Part shown: positions 54,788-63,118 of the stretch, in pieces
How the letters are laid out: each line of letters opens with the position of its first letter
How positions within the stretch are numbered: the stretch's first letter is position 1
Assembly (NCBI RefSeq): GCF_003439925.1
Contig: NZ_QQRR01000002.1
Coordinates: 620,001 to 684,000 of the forward strand
Reading direction: 5' to 3'
Length of the DNA stretch: 64,000 nt
From: Haloprofundus halophilus
GTDB taxonomy: Archaea > Halobacteriota > Halobacteria > Halobacteriales > Haloferacaceae
The notes under the pieces: generated by a model
Told to the model about the DNA's origin: nothing
Databases searched by the model: none
Seen by the model: only the letters and a program-made list of their open reading frames with translations
Translations under genes and position numbers: made by a program

Positions 54788-56557
54788 TCAGTCTCCGCCC
54801 ACCCCCTCGTGGATCCTCTCGCCGCGCTGTAGCCGCGAAGCGATAGTGAACGTCTGCTCGCGCTCGCGGCGCGTCGGGAAGTGCGCCGCCAGGTAGCGCG
54901 CGACGGCGACGACGAGCGTCCGAACTTCCTCGGGCGAGCTCTCGCGCTCGGCCATCTGCGCGAAGCCCGCTTCGAGCGCCTGGTACGTGTGAAACCCGGC
55001 GTCCTCGCGGAGCAGCGCCTCGCCCAACCGCTCCCGCAGCGTCGACAACTCGCCGCCGGCGTCGAGGTAGTGTGCGGCGGCGCGGCCGGCGTCGTTCACC
55101 TCGCCCTCCATCTCGAACGTCATCCGGAGGTCGCCGAGCAGTTCGTCGGGGTCGGCGTCTTCGGCTCCCGTCTCTGGAATCGGCGCGGCGGGCGTGTTGA
55201 GGAATCGGTCGAGGTAGACGTTCACCGCCGCATCGAACACTCCTCTGTAGAGTTCCGGCGCGTCGGTGCGCTGGCTCGCCTGGTGGACCGCGTTCGCGTA
55301 GGTGAACGTGTGGTGGACGGTGTTCCAATCGGAGAACTCGTTGGCCGTCGAGAACTGCGCGACGCGCGTCGCGGCGGCGTAAGCGACCGCCCGAGCCAGC
55401 TGTTCGACCGTCGCACCCCCCCGAATCGCGTCTTCGAGCGCCGAGACGACGCGCTCGGGGTCGTCGTCGCGGAGCGTCTCGGTGAACCCGTCGGGTTCGG
55501 TCCACACCTCGCCCTCGCCCTCCGCTCGGAGGTCGTCTAGACGGGCGAAGGAGTCGTCGAGCAGCCCGGCGAGGTCGATGGGCTGCCGCCACGAGGACTG
55601 CTCCTCACTCCGCGCGGCGGTGGCGAGTCCGTCGACGAGACTCGGGAGGACGTGCTCGGCGTGGTCCCACCCGACGTGGTCGAGCGACTCGCAGGCCTTG
55701 TTGACGAAATCCATCGCGTGGCCCGCGTCGAGGTAGCGGTGGTCCGTCGCCGCCGAGACGAGCACGTCGGTCAGTTCCGCCTGCGACGCGCCGGAAGCGA
55801 TGGCCGTCCGGAGACAGCGCTCGGCGCCGTCGGCGTCGCGGACCTCGATGCAGTCGCGGAACCACGACTTCAGCCGCGAGTGGGGGAGGTCGCGGGCCTC
55901 GAACGACTCCTGGTCGAACTTCGGCGGTTGGTCCGCGCAGTCGCCGGCGACGTGGACGAGACCCTGGTACAGCGCGCGCTTCTCGTCCTCGTCGCGGAGG
56001 TTCGGAAGCACGTTCGCCATCGCCGTCAGAATCGTGAGTCCGGAACTCCACCCGCCCTCGCGGTAGCGCGTGCCGAACAGGACGCCCGTCTCCACCTGCT
56101 CGCTCGGGTCGACGCCCGCGTCGACGAGGCCGATCGCGGACTTGGCGAGCACGAGTCGGAGGTTCTGTTCGAGGCCGTCCTCCAGTCGGTTCGCCCAGCG
56201 CTCGGCGGGCGGTTCGTCGCGCGTCGGTCGCGGGTCGACGTACACCGTCCCGTCGCGCAGTTCGACGGGGTAGCTCTCTACGTCGTCGGCCCAGGGGTCG
56301 AACGTGTCGCCGCAGGAGAGTTCGAACCGAGCGTGATGCCAGTGGCACGTGAGGATACCGTCGTCGACGCTGCCCTCGGTCAGCGGAAAGCCCATGTGCG
56401 GACAGCGGTTGTCGACGGCGCGTACCTCGCCCTCGTGGTGGAACAGGGCGATGGCCCGTCCCCGCACGTTCACGAGTTTTCGCCCCGTCTCGGCCAGTTC
56501 GCGTTCGCTTCCGACTTCGACGAGTTCGGACCCGGCGTCCGGCGTGTCGGTGCTCAT
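54788..56557 (-). CDS. Rieske [2Fe-2S] domain fused to a large helical domain
   Basis: 589 residues. Residues ~10-110 are a Rieske ferredoxin domain with C52-P-H54 (CPHMG) and C71-H-W-H74 (CHWHH) as cluster ligands. The remaining ~470 residues are almost all helical, with repeated His- and Asp-bearing helices (AATDHRYLDAGHAMDFVNKA, WNTVHHTFTYANAVHQAS, AAAHYLDAGGELSTL). I do not recognise this part as a named family, and it lacks the mononuclear-iron 2-His-1-Asp pattern of ring-hydroxylating oxygenases. No signal peptide: cytoplasmic electron transfer is likely. Confidence 0.8.
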   Translation of the reverse strand: MSTDTPDAGSELVEVGSERELAETGRKLVNVRGRAIALFHHEGEVRAVDNRCPHMGFPLTEGSVDDGILTCHWHHARFELSCGDTFDPWADDVESYPVELRDGTVYVDPRPTRDEPPAERWANRLEDGLEQNLRLVLAKSAIGLVDAGVDPSEQVETGVLFGTRYREGGWSSGLTILTAMANVLPNLRDEDEKRALYQGLVHVAGDCADQPPKFDQESFEARDLPHSRLKSWFRDCIEVRDADGAERCLRTAIASGASQAELTDVLVSAATDHRYLDAGHAMDFVNKACESLDHVGWDHAEHVLPSLVDGLATAARSEEQSSWRQPIDLAGLLDDSFARLDDLRAEGEGEVWTEPDGFTETLRDDDPERVVSALEDAIRGGATVEQLARAVAYAAATRVAQFSTANEFSDWNTVHHTFTYANAVHQASQRTDAPELYRGVFDAAVNVYLDRFLNTPAAPIPETGAEDADPDELLGDLRMTFEMEGEVNDAGRAAAHYLDAGGELSTLRERLGEALLREDAGFHTYQALEAGFAQMAERESSPEEVRTLVVAVARYLAAHFPTRREREQTFTIASRLQRGERIHEGVGGD

Positions 56558-56743
56558 GGGAGACGGTGACGAGTGGCAGACACAAAACCGTTCGCTGGAG
56601 CGGATTTTTGCAACGAATCTGTCACGAATCTGCTGCGGTGAATCGGACCGAGAGACGGCTTAGCGTGCCGCAGACCGGTTCGGTGTCCGAGACTGTTCGG
56701 CGACGCGATGATTTATATGCCCGCGCGCGTAGTTCCTATAACC

Positions 56744-57736
56744 GTGTCGCTCACCCTCCACATCGACCCGCACGTCCACTCCGAGGCGTCGTACGACGCG
56801 ACCGACCCGGTCGAGCTCATACTGGAGCAGGCGGCCGAGATCGGTCTCGACGCGGTGGTCATCACCGACCACGACGTCATCGAGGAGTCGCTCCGCGCGG
56901 CCGAACTCGCCCCGTTGTACGGCCTCGTCGGCATCCCCGGCGTCGAAGTCTCTACCGCCGAGGGACACCTTCTCGCCGTCGGCGTCGAGGAGATGCCGCC
57001 CAAACGTCGGCCCTACGGCGAGACCATCGAGTGGGTCCACGACCACGGCGGCGTCGCCATCGTCCCGCACCCGTTCCAGCGGAGTCGCCACGGCGTCAGA
57101 AAACGGGCTCTCGACGCCCTCCTCGCGGCCGACGACGACCCGGGAGCGTCGACCGAAGCGGGCGACCCCGCCGACGCCGAGGCGGTCACCGCCGACGGCG
57201 GCGCCGACGAGGAGGCGCTGGCGGTTCGGACGCCTGACGCCGTCGAGGTGTACAACTCGTGGCTGTTCACCGGCTACAAGAATCGCCGCGCGCGGCGGTT
57301 CGCGGACGCCCACGGCTACCCCGGCGTCGCCGCCAGCGACGCGCACTCGCTGTCGCTCGTCGGGCGGGCGTACACCGAACTCACTATCCCGGACGCGACG
57401 CGCGCGGACCTTGACGCCTCGTTGATTCTCGACGCGATCCGCGGCGGGTCGACGGAGGTGCAGGGGCGGCGAACGCCGATTCCCGTCTCCGCGCGCCACT
57501 ACGCCATCGGTGCGGCCAGACAGAGCGGCTACTACGCCAAACTCGGTGCGCTCCGCAGCGGGAAGGCGGCGAAGGCGGGGGCGATGCTCAGCGGGAAGGT
57601 GGCGAAAACCGGCGCGCTGCTCGGCGGTCGGGCGGCGAAGACGAGCGCCGCGCTCGGCAGGCGCTACGCCGTTCTCGGCGCGATGCGAGGTGCGCGCCTG
57701 CTCTCGAATCTCTCACCGCTCTCGCGGTCGCTGTGA
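56744..57736 (+). CDS. PHP-domain phosphoesterase with C-terminal 11-residue repeats
   Basis: 330 residues from GTG 56744, about 29 bases after a TATA-like ATTTATATG (56711-56719). PHP metal motifs: HIDPHVHSEAS, VVITDHDVIEE, GIPGVEVSTAEGH, AIVPHPFQRSRHG and GVAASDAHSLSLVG. The domain usually hydrolyses phosphoesters or nucleotides. An acidic insert (about residues 130-160) interrupts it. The last ~45 residues hold three 11-residue repeats (SGKAAKAGAML, SGKVAKTGALL, GGRAAKTSAAL), predicting a basic amphipathic helix that may bind the membrane. Confidence 0.85.
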   Translation: MSLTLHIDPHVHSEASYDATDPVELILEQAAEIGLDAVVITDHDVIEESLRAAELAPLYGLVGIPGVEVSTAEGHLLAVGVEEMPPKRRPYGETIEWVHDHGGVAIVPHPFQRSRHGVRKRALDALLAADDDPGASTEAGDPADAEAVTADGGADEEALAVRTPDAVEVYNSWLFTGYKNRRARRFADAHGYPGVAASDAHSLSLVGRAYTELTIPDATRADLDASLILDAIRGGSTEVQGRRTPIPVSARHYAIGAARQSGYYAKLGALRSGKAAKAGAMLSGKVAKTGALLGGRAAKTSAALGRRYAVLGAMRGARLLSNLSPLSRSL

Positions 57737-57817
57737 CGCCCCCGGCGAGTCGCCGAGCGTCGGCGTCGTCGCAGGGACGGAATCGCCCTCCTCGACTGAC
57801 CGGGCGCGCGTCGACGC

Positions 57818-58087
57818 TCACGACTCGATCTTTTCGACGATTCGCTTCGCCTCGTTGCGCGCGGTATCCTCGCCGGCTTGCTTCTTGATCAGGACGCTTT
57901 CGACCTCCCACTCGTCGCTGTTCTCCCGTTTTCCGGTTCGGACTTCGCTCCCTTCGGCGACCGACCGGGCGGCGTTCGCCGCCCAGTCGGGCGTTCTGAT
58001 CTCGTCGAACTCGTCGGGGTCGCGGAAGCGGACGTGGTAGTAGTCGTCGCCCGATTCGACGGTCTGAATCTCGGGTGCGTCGGCCAT
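57818..58087 (-). CDS. Small conserved haloarchaeal protein, unknown function
   Basis: 89 residues: IQTVESGDDYYHVRFRDPDEFDEIRTPDWAANAAR then GSEVRTGKRENSDEWEVESVLIKK, and a helical end. Strand-rich with a conserved-looking acidic loop. No named family recognised. Start ATG 58087; an earlier in-frame start would add five residues. Confidence 0.65.
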   Translation of the reverse strand: MADAPEIQTVESGDDYYHVRFRDPDEFDEIRTPDWAANAARSVAEGSEVRTGKRENSDEWEVESVLIKKQAGEDTARNEAKRIVEKIES

Positions 58088-58193
58088 CGACGTGGGTACC
58101 ACGACGAGCTGTTAAAAAGGAACGCCTGAATCGACGTGCGAGGGGTTCGACGCCGTCCGTTCGAGCGCGAAAGAGAAGTCGCGAGGCTCGGTT

Positions 58194-59264
58194 TTAATCG
58201 GCGGCGAGCCGGTGTTTCCCGGCGGTCTCGCCGAGTTCGAGCACGTCGTCGAAGAAGCCCAGCGAGTCGTTCGGGCCGGGGTTCGCCTCGGGGTGGTACT
58301 GGCGGGTGACGACGTTCAGTTCCGCGTTGGCCAACCCCTCTGCGGTGTCGTCGTTGACGTTCACCTGCGTCACGTCGAGGTCACCGGGGTCGGCGACGGT
58401 GTAGCCGTGGTTCTGCGTCGTCATCACGACTTTCCCGCTCTGGAGGTCGCGGACCGGTTGGTTGACGCCGCGGTGGCCGAACGCCATCTTCTCGGTGTCG
58501 CCGCCGAGCGCGCGGGCGACGATCTGCTGGCCGAGACAGATACCGGCGACGGCGACGCCGTCGTTCTCGACGAACGCTTCGACGAGCGACTGCGCGTTCG
58601 AGAAGTTCGCCGGGTCGCCCGGGCCGTTCGAGATGAACAGCACGTCGGGGTCGATGGCCGCGACGTCGCCCTCGGAGACGTCGTACGGGAGCACGTGGAC
58701 GTCCGCGCCGCGTTCGCGCAGCGAGGAGACGATGGAACCTTTCGCTCCGCAGTCGACGAGCGCGACGGTCGGACCGTCGCCCTCGTAGTGGCGCGCTTCG
58801 GGGACGGTGACCTGCGAGCCGATGTCGGTGTGCTCGCTCATTCCTTTGCACTTCTCCAGTTCCGCGCGGGCGTCCTCGGCCGTGGCGTCCGGGCCGACGG
58901 CGATGCCGCATTTCATCGCCCCCTCCTCGCGGACCGTCGTGACGAGGTCGCGCGTGTCGAGGTGGTCGATGGCGGGGACGCCCTCGGCGGTGAGCCAGTC
59001 GGCTACGTCGTCGGTGAACTCCCGAGCGAGCGCCGCGCGCGGGTGAACGCGAGAGGACTCGAATCGCTCTCGCCGGACGCCGTAGTTTCCGATGAGGGGG
59101 TACGAGAAGGTGAGAACCTGTTCCTCGTAGGAGGGGTCGGTGAGGCTCTCTTCGTATCCTGTGTAGGCGGTCGTGAACACCAGTTCTCCGCGGGCGCGTC
59201 CTGGCGCACGACCGCGTCCTTTCACGACGCGTCCGTCGGCCAGCGCGATGTAGGCGTCCGACAT
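58194..59264 (-). CDS. carA: Carbamoyl-phosphate synthase small subunit
   Basis: 356 residues. It hydrolyses glutamine and passes ammonia to CarB for arginine and pyrimidine synthesis. The N-terminal domain has VFTTAYTGYEESLTDPSYEEQ and SYPLIGNYG; the class I amidotransferase triad is in VAGICLGQQIVARALGG (Cys) and TRQYHPEANPGP (His, Glu), with FISNGPGDPANF between. ATG 59264 lies about 29 bases from a minus-strand TATA-like element (59289-59297). carB is not in the window. It is divergent from an Lrp-type gene across a 97-base region with an inverted repeat. Confidence 0.96.
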   Translation of the reverse strand: MSDAYIALADGRVVKGRGRAPGRARGELVFTTAYTGYEESLTDPSYEEQVLTFSYPLIGNYGVRRERFESSRVHPRAALAREFTDDVADWLTAEGVPAIDHLDTRDLVTTVREEGAMKCGIAVGPDATAEDARAELEKCKGMSEHTDIGSQVTVPEARHYEGDGPTVALVDCGAKGSIVSSLRERGADVHVLPYDVSEGDVAAIDPDVLFISNGPGDPANFSNAQSLVEAFVENDGVAVAGICLGQQIVARALGGDTEKMAFGHRGVNQPVRDLQSGKVVMTTQNHGYTVADPGDLDVTQVNVNDDTAEGLANAELNVVTRQYHPEANPGPNDSLGFFDDVLELGETAGKHRLAAD

Positions 59265-59303
59265 TACGAGAAACACATGGGACCATGGGTAATAAGTGCT
59301 TCT

Positions 59304-59329
59304 TTCGTAGCGAGACTACGAATTTCGTA
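59304..59329. promoter_or_regulatory. Operator-like repeat between carA and the Lrp gene
   Basis: Half-sites TTCGTAG (59304-59310), CTACGAA (59316-59322) and TTCGTA (59324-59329) give TTCGTAG-CGAGA-CTACGAA and the overlapping palindrome TACGAA-T-TTCGTA. They lie between the carA TATA (59289-59297) and the regulator's TATA (59333-59341), well placed to control both. Confidence 0.6.
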
Positions 59330-59361
59330 ATCGGTTTAAGGCCACCAGTACACGTCCGTGT

Positions 59362-59781
59362 ATGGACGACCTGGACCGCCGCATCCTGAACGTGCTCCGA
59401 CGGGATGCACGAACGCCCTACACCGAGATCGCCGAGCGAGTCGGCACCTCCGAGGGGACGATTCGGAACCGCGTCGAGCGGATGACCACGGAGGGAGTCA
59501 TCGAACGGTTCACCGTCTCCACCCGGACGGGCAACATCAAGGCGATGGTCGAGATTTCGGTGGAGATGAACGTCAACACGAGCGAAGTTTCGGAGCAACT
59601 CGCGGACTGGGAGACGGTCGACTTCGTCTGGCAGGTCTCCGGCGAGGAGGACATCGTCCTCATCGTCGACGCCGCCGACACGCGCGCGGTGAACGACCTC
59701 ATCACGCGAGCCCGCGAGATGGAGGAGATAAAGAGCACCAAGACGCGGCTCATCCTCGACGAACGTCTCGGGCAGGGGTGA
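59362..59781 (+). CDS. Lrp/AsnC-family transcriptional regulator
   Basis: 139 residues. The N-terminal winged helix is LDRRILNVLRRDARTPYTEIAERVGTSEGTIRNRVERM; the RAM/AsnC ligand domain follows with VWQVSGEEDIVLIVDA. Lrp-type regulators bind amino acids. ATG 59362 is 25 bases after TTTAAGG and leaderless. Position and the operator-like repeat suggest it regulates itself and carA, perhaps in response to arginine, glutamine or another amino acid; the ligand is inferred. Confidence 0.93.
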   Translation: MDDLDRRILNVLRRDARTPYTEIAERVGTSEGTIRNRVERMTTEGVIERFTVSTRTGNIKAMVEISVEMNVNTSEVSEQLADWETVDFVWQVSGEEDIVLIVDAADTRAVNDLITRAREMEEIKSTKTRLILDERLGQG

Positions 59782-59828
59782 CGGCCCCTAACGTTTTCGC
59801 GCTCGCTGGCGTATCGTCCGTCGAACCC

Positions 59829-61040
59829 ATGCCGCCCTCAGACAGTCCACGTTCGCCGCCGTCGACAGTCGAGACCGACGACCGGTGCGTCCGAACAGAC
59901 GGCGGTGCGCGAAGTGACGGTGGTGAGTCGGACGGAGTGAGACGACCCTCGTCACGAACGAAGCGAAGTGACGGTGGTGAGTCGAACGGAGTGAGGCGAA
60001 CCTCGTCGCAAGCAACGCGCAGCGACGGTGGCCACCCCACACACAGCGACCGGACGCTCGTCTTGCACCCCGAGAGCGGAAACGGCGAACACGCCCCCGA
60101 AGTCCGACGCTTGGCGACCGAACACGGGTTTTCGATCCGCGAGACCGACGCCGCTGGCGACGCGATTCGGTTCGCCCGCGACGCCGCCGAGAACGGAGCC
60201 GAGTTCGTCGCCGCCGCCGGAGGCGACGGGACCCTCAACGAGGTCGTCGAGGGCATCCGTCGCGCCGACGGCTTCGAGCGGGTCACCTTCGGCGTCGTCC
60301 CCTGCGGGACGGGTAACAACTTCGCCGAGAACGTCGGCATCGAGAGCATCGAACACGCCTTCGAGCTGTTCGAGTCGGGCGAGCGACGACGAATCGACCT
60401 CGGTATCGTCGAGTGGGGGGGCGACGAGCCGTCGTGGGCGCGAGAGTCGAAGGAACCCTCCGCGGCCCGCGGGGTGGTGGTCGAGAGCGGCGAAACGGGG
60501 GAGGACAGCGGCACCCGAGCGTTCCTCAACTCCTGCGTCGGCGGATTCACCGCCGAGGCCAGCGGCGAGACGTCTTCGGAGATGAAAGAGCGATTCGGCG
60601 TCGTCGCCTACGTCGTCAGTACGCTCCGAGTGATGACGGAGTTCGACGGCGTTCGGATGCACATCGCAACCCACGGCCGCCACGAACCGTGGTCCGGTGA
60701 CGCCGTCTCGGTGCTCGTCGGTAACGGCCGTCGCTTCCCCGTCGAGGGACGAACGCAGGCGGACATGGAGGACGGGCAGTTGGACGTCACCGTGGTCGAG
60801 GAGCGACCGACCGTCGACCTGATGGGGCAGGCGGCCGCCTCCAGGCTGTTCGGCCGCGACACCGAACACATCGACCGCTTCGAGACGCCCGCGATGCACC
60901 TCGACGTGCTCTCTGAGGAGCCGCTCCGGTTCAGCCTCGACGGCGAGATGATAGAGACGGCGTCGCTGACGATCGAAACGTTGAGCGGAGTCGTCGAGAT
61001 TCCCGTCGGAGACGCCTACGAACCCGACCCCGACGACTGA
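59829..61040 (+). CDS. Diacylglycerol/sphingosine-kinase-fold lipid kinase (YegS/LCB5-like)
   Basis: 403 residues. The catalytic domain, from about residue 75, has TLVLHPESGNGEH, AEFVAAAGGDGTLNEVVEGI and VVPCGTGNNFAENVGI, and a C-terminal beta sandwich (SLDGEMIETASLTIETL). It probably phosphorylates a lipid alcohol using ATP. The N-terminal ~70 residues contain an 18-residue repeat (RSDGGES...GVRR) not expected in this family and probably disordered; the ATG at 59829 is the first in frame, but a later start just before the kinase domain cannot be excluded. Confidence 0.87.
   Translation: MPPSDSPRSPPSTVETDDRCVRTDGGARSDGGESDGVRRPSSRTKRSDGGESNGVRRTSSQATRSDGGHPTHSDRTLVLHPESGNGEHAPEVRRLATEHGFSIRETDAAGDAIRFARDAAENGAEFVAAAGGDGTLNEVVEGIRRADGFERVTFGVVPCGTGNNFAENVGIESIEHAFELFESGERRRIDLGIVEWGGDEPSWARESKEPSAARGVVVESGETGEDSGTRAFLNSCVGGFTAEASGETSSEMKERFGVVAYVVSTLRVMTEFDGVRMHIATHGRHEPWSGDAVSVLVGNGRRFPVEGRTQADMEDGQLDVTVVEERPTVDLMGQAAASRLFGRDTEHIDRFETPAMHLDVLSEEPLRFSLDGEMIETASLTIETLSGVVEIPVGDAYEPDPDD
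59909..60033 (+). repeat. 54-bp tandem repeat (2.3 copies) in the lipid-kinase 5' region
   Basis: Units start at 59909, 59963 and 60017 (partial). Each encodes RSDGGES(D/N)GVRR followed by six variable residues. The third copy stops after RSDGGHP. Confidence 0.8.
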
Positions 61041-61070
61041 GTCTACGGCGAACGGTGCCGCATTCGCGGC

Positions 61071-61766
61071 TCAGTCGTCGGATTTCCCGCTGGTGGCAGT
61101 CGGCGTCCTGTCCGCGGGGTCGAGCCACTTCTTGCGCGCGTGGATGCGGCTGTACGCCTCGGCCAGCAGTTTGTCGAGCGGACTGAGCTTCACCACCGGT
61201 TCGACCCGCCCGTCGCGGATGGCGGCGGCGACCGACTCCGGCGAGAGGTCGGGGGCGTCGATCTCGGTGTACGCCCGGCCGACCTCGATGGGGTAGTGGG
61301 CGTCGCTGCCGCCGACCAGCGGTAGGTCGAGTTCCTCCGCGAGTCGACGCGTCCGCGCGATGTGCTCGGTGTTCTTCCCGTTGAGTTCGACCGCGTCGAA
61401 CTCGGCACCGGAGTCGCGCGCGGAACTGTTGCGGAACGGGTGCGCGAGAATCGTCGCGCAGCCGCGGTCGTGAGCCAAATCGACCAACTCGCCCGGCGTG
61501 AGCGCGTTCGGTTCGGTCCGACTCGGCGGGTTCGGCCCGACGACGAGGACGTGGCCTTCCGTCGTCGTCACCTCGTTTCCCGGTATCGTCGGAAAGCTTC
61601 CCTCCGCGGAGTAGGTGTAGTCGTGGTTCGTCACGGCGAACCCGTCGAGTCCCCGGAGTCGGGCGAACACCGCGTGTAATCTCAGCCCGAGCGGGTCGTA
61701 GCGAGTCGCGCGTCCGCGCCACCCGTGGAAAAACCGGCTGTGTGAGTGCAGGTCGACGGAGAACAC
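61071..61766 (-). CDS. PHP-domain phosphoesterase
   Basis: 231 residues if started at GTG 61766 (VFSVDLHSHSRF), 246 from GTG 61811. PHP motifs are FSVDLHSHSRFF, GFAVTNHDYTY, PGNEVTTTEGHVLVVG, CATILAHPFRN and LVGGSDAHYPIEVG. It also has the family helix ALTPGELVDLAHDRG. The C-terminal tail is basic and polar. A distant cousin of the PHP protein at 56744-57736, but without its 11-residue repeats. Confidence 0.85.
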   Translation of the reverse strand: MFSVDLHSHSRFFHGWRGRATRYDPLGLRLHAVFARLRGLDGFAVTNHDYTYSAEGSFPTIPGNEVTTTEGHVLVVGPNPPSRTEPNALTPGELVDLAHDRGCATILAHPFRNSSARDSGAEFDAVELNGKNTEHIARTRRLAEELDLPLVGGSDAHYPIEVGRAYTEIDAPDLSPESVAAAIRDGRVEPVVKLSPLDKLLAEAYSRIHARKKWLDPADRTPTATSGKSDD

Positions 61767-61940
61767 ACTGTATAACGTCGCTACAGACCCTTTGTTCTTC
61801 CCCCGGGTCACGCCCTGCCGTCGACTCGCGGCGACGACCCGACCCCGTCACCCGCCCGTAGTCTGGAGGGTGCGGCGCGCGCCGTGTGCGGGGCCGAACG
61901 CATCGAAGAGTCCTTGACCCCTGTCGCAGATGGAACACGT

Positions 61941-62543
61941 ATGAGTTCGAATTCGAGCGGCACGGGGTCGGAAGCGACCACCGCCGAAGACGAGGTTCAC
62001 AAGAACGCCCGCCAGAACGTCGTCGCGGTCGACGAGAACGACGAGAGACGGGAGGTCGTCAATCGCCTCACCGCACACACCGGCGACGGTATCCGCCACC
62101 GGGCGTTCACCGCGCTCGTCTTCGACCACCAGGGCCGCATCCTCCTCGGTCAGCGCGCACCTACGAAACGCCTCTGGGACACTCACTGGGACGGCACCGT
62201 CGCCTCCCACCCCGAGGACGGTCAGAGCCAAGAGGAGGCGACCCGCCAGCGCCTCGAAGAGGAACTCGGCATCACGCCCGACCAGTACTCGGACCTCCGC
62301 GTGACGGACAAGTTCGAGTACAAGCGCTACTACCCCTCGGTCTCCGGTGCCGACGGCGTCGAGTGGGAGGTCTGCTCGGTACTGAAGGTGACGCTCGACG
62401 ACGTCTCGCTCGACCCCGACGAGGACGAGATAGCCGGCCTGCTCTGGGTCGACTACGAACACCTCCACGACCACCCCGACTGGTACCGCCAACTCCGGCT
62501 CTGCCCGTGGTTCGAGATCGCCATGCGCCGGGACCTCGACTGA
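61941..62543 (+). CDS. Isopentenyl-diphosphate isomerase type 1-like Nudix protein
   Basis: 200 residues. Nudix/IDI features: HRAFTALVFDHQGRILLGQRAPTKRLWDTHWDGT, EEATRQRLEEELGI (Nudix helix), FEYKRYY, WEVCSVLKV with the second catalytic Glu region, and CPWFEIAMR. The type 1 active-site Cys (NSxCxHP in E. coli, Cys67) reads V87-A88-S89-H90-P91 here, so the Cys is Ala. It may still isomerise IPP or have another prenyl-diphosphate role. Six bases upstream of the JAMM gene, so probably one operon. Confidence 0.85.
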   Translation: MSSNSSGTGSEATTAEDEVHKNARQNVVAVDENDERREVVNRLTAHTGDGIRHRAFTALVFDHQGRILLGQRAPTKRLWDTHWDGTVASHPEDGQSQEEATRQRLEEELGITPDQYSDLRVTDKFEYKRYYPSVSGADGVEWEVCSVLKVTLDDVSLDPDEDEIAGLLWVDYEHLHDHPDWYRQLRLCPWFEIAMRRDLD

Positions 62544-62549
62544 ACGCCG

Positions 62550-62987
62550 ATGCCGTCGTCGCGCCTCCTTCTGTCGACGACGGCCGCCGAATCGATTCTC
62601 TCGCACGCTCGCGACGGCGCGAGTCACGACGGCGGACCGCGAGAGGTGTGCGGCGTGCTGGTCGGCGACCGAGGCGACGGAACCGCGCCCGACGCCGCGA
62701 CCGATATCCGCCGGGTGCCGAACGCCGCCTCGGAGCCACGAGCGCGGTACGAACTCGACCCGGAGGCGACGCTCGCGGCCATCGAGGCGGCCGAAGCGGC
62801 GGGAGACGACGTGATCGGCTTCTACCACTCCCATCCGGAGAGTCGGGCGCGGCCGAGCGAGACCGACAGGAGGGAGGCGACGTGGGAGGGGTACGTCTAC
62901 CTCATCGTCTCGCCGGCGTACGACGAACTGCGCGCGTGGCGCTGGACCGGCGAGCGGTTCGACCCGCTCGACGTCGACATCGGCTGA
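62550..62987 (+). CDS. JAMM/MPN+ metalloprotease, HvJAMM1-type desampylase
   Basis: 145 residues. The complete JAMM zinc site is present: Glu32 in REVCGVLVG, then H92-S-H94 and Asp105 in GFYHSHPESRARPSETD. HvJAMM1 of Haloferax removes ubiquitin-like SAMP proteins from conjugates and from the molybdopterin-synthase small subunit. The protein has the expected size and haloarchaeal style. No SAMP gene is in the window, though two moeA genes are. Confidence 0.92.
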   Translation: MPSSRLLLSTTAAESILSHARDGASHDGGPREVCGVLVGDRGDGTAPDAATDIRRVPNAASEPRARYELDPEATLAAIEAAEAAGDDVIGFYHSHPESRARPSETDRREATWEGYVYLIVSPAYDELRAWRWTGERFDPLDVDIG

Positions 62988-63028
62988 CCGGCGGAGAGAG
63001 ATTCGCTCCGAGCGGACCGGGTCTCGAC

Positions 63029-63072
63029 GGGGCTCGGAACCGTTCGCGGCGGGGCTCGGAACCGTTCGCGGC
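63029..63072. repeat. 22-bp direct repeat, two contiguous copies
   Basis: GGGGCTCGGAACCGTTCGCG plus GC, at 63029-63050 and again at 63051-63072, in the intergenic region before the SDR gene. Confidence 0.8.
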
Positions 63073-63118
63073 GGGGATTCGAAAACCCCTAACCGCGCGT
63101 GCGACCAAGCGCCGGTAG

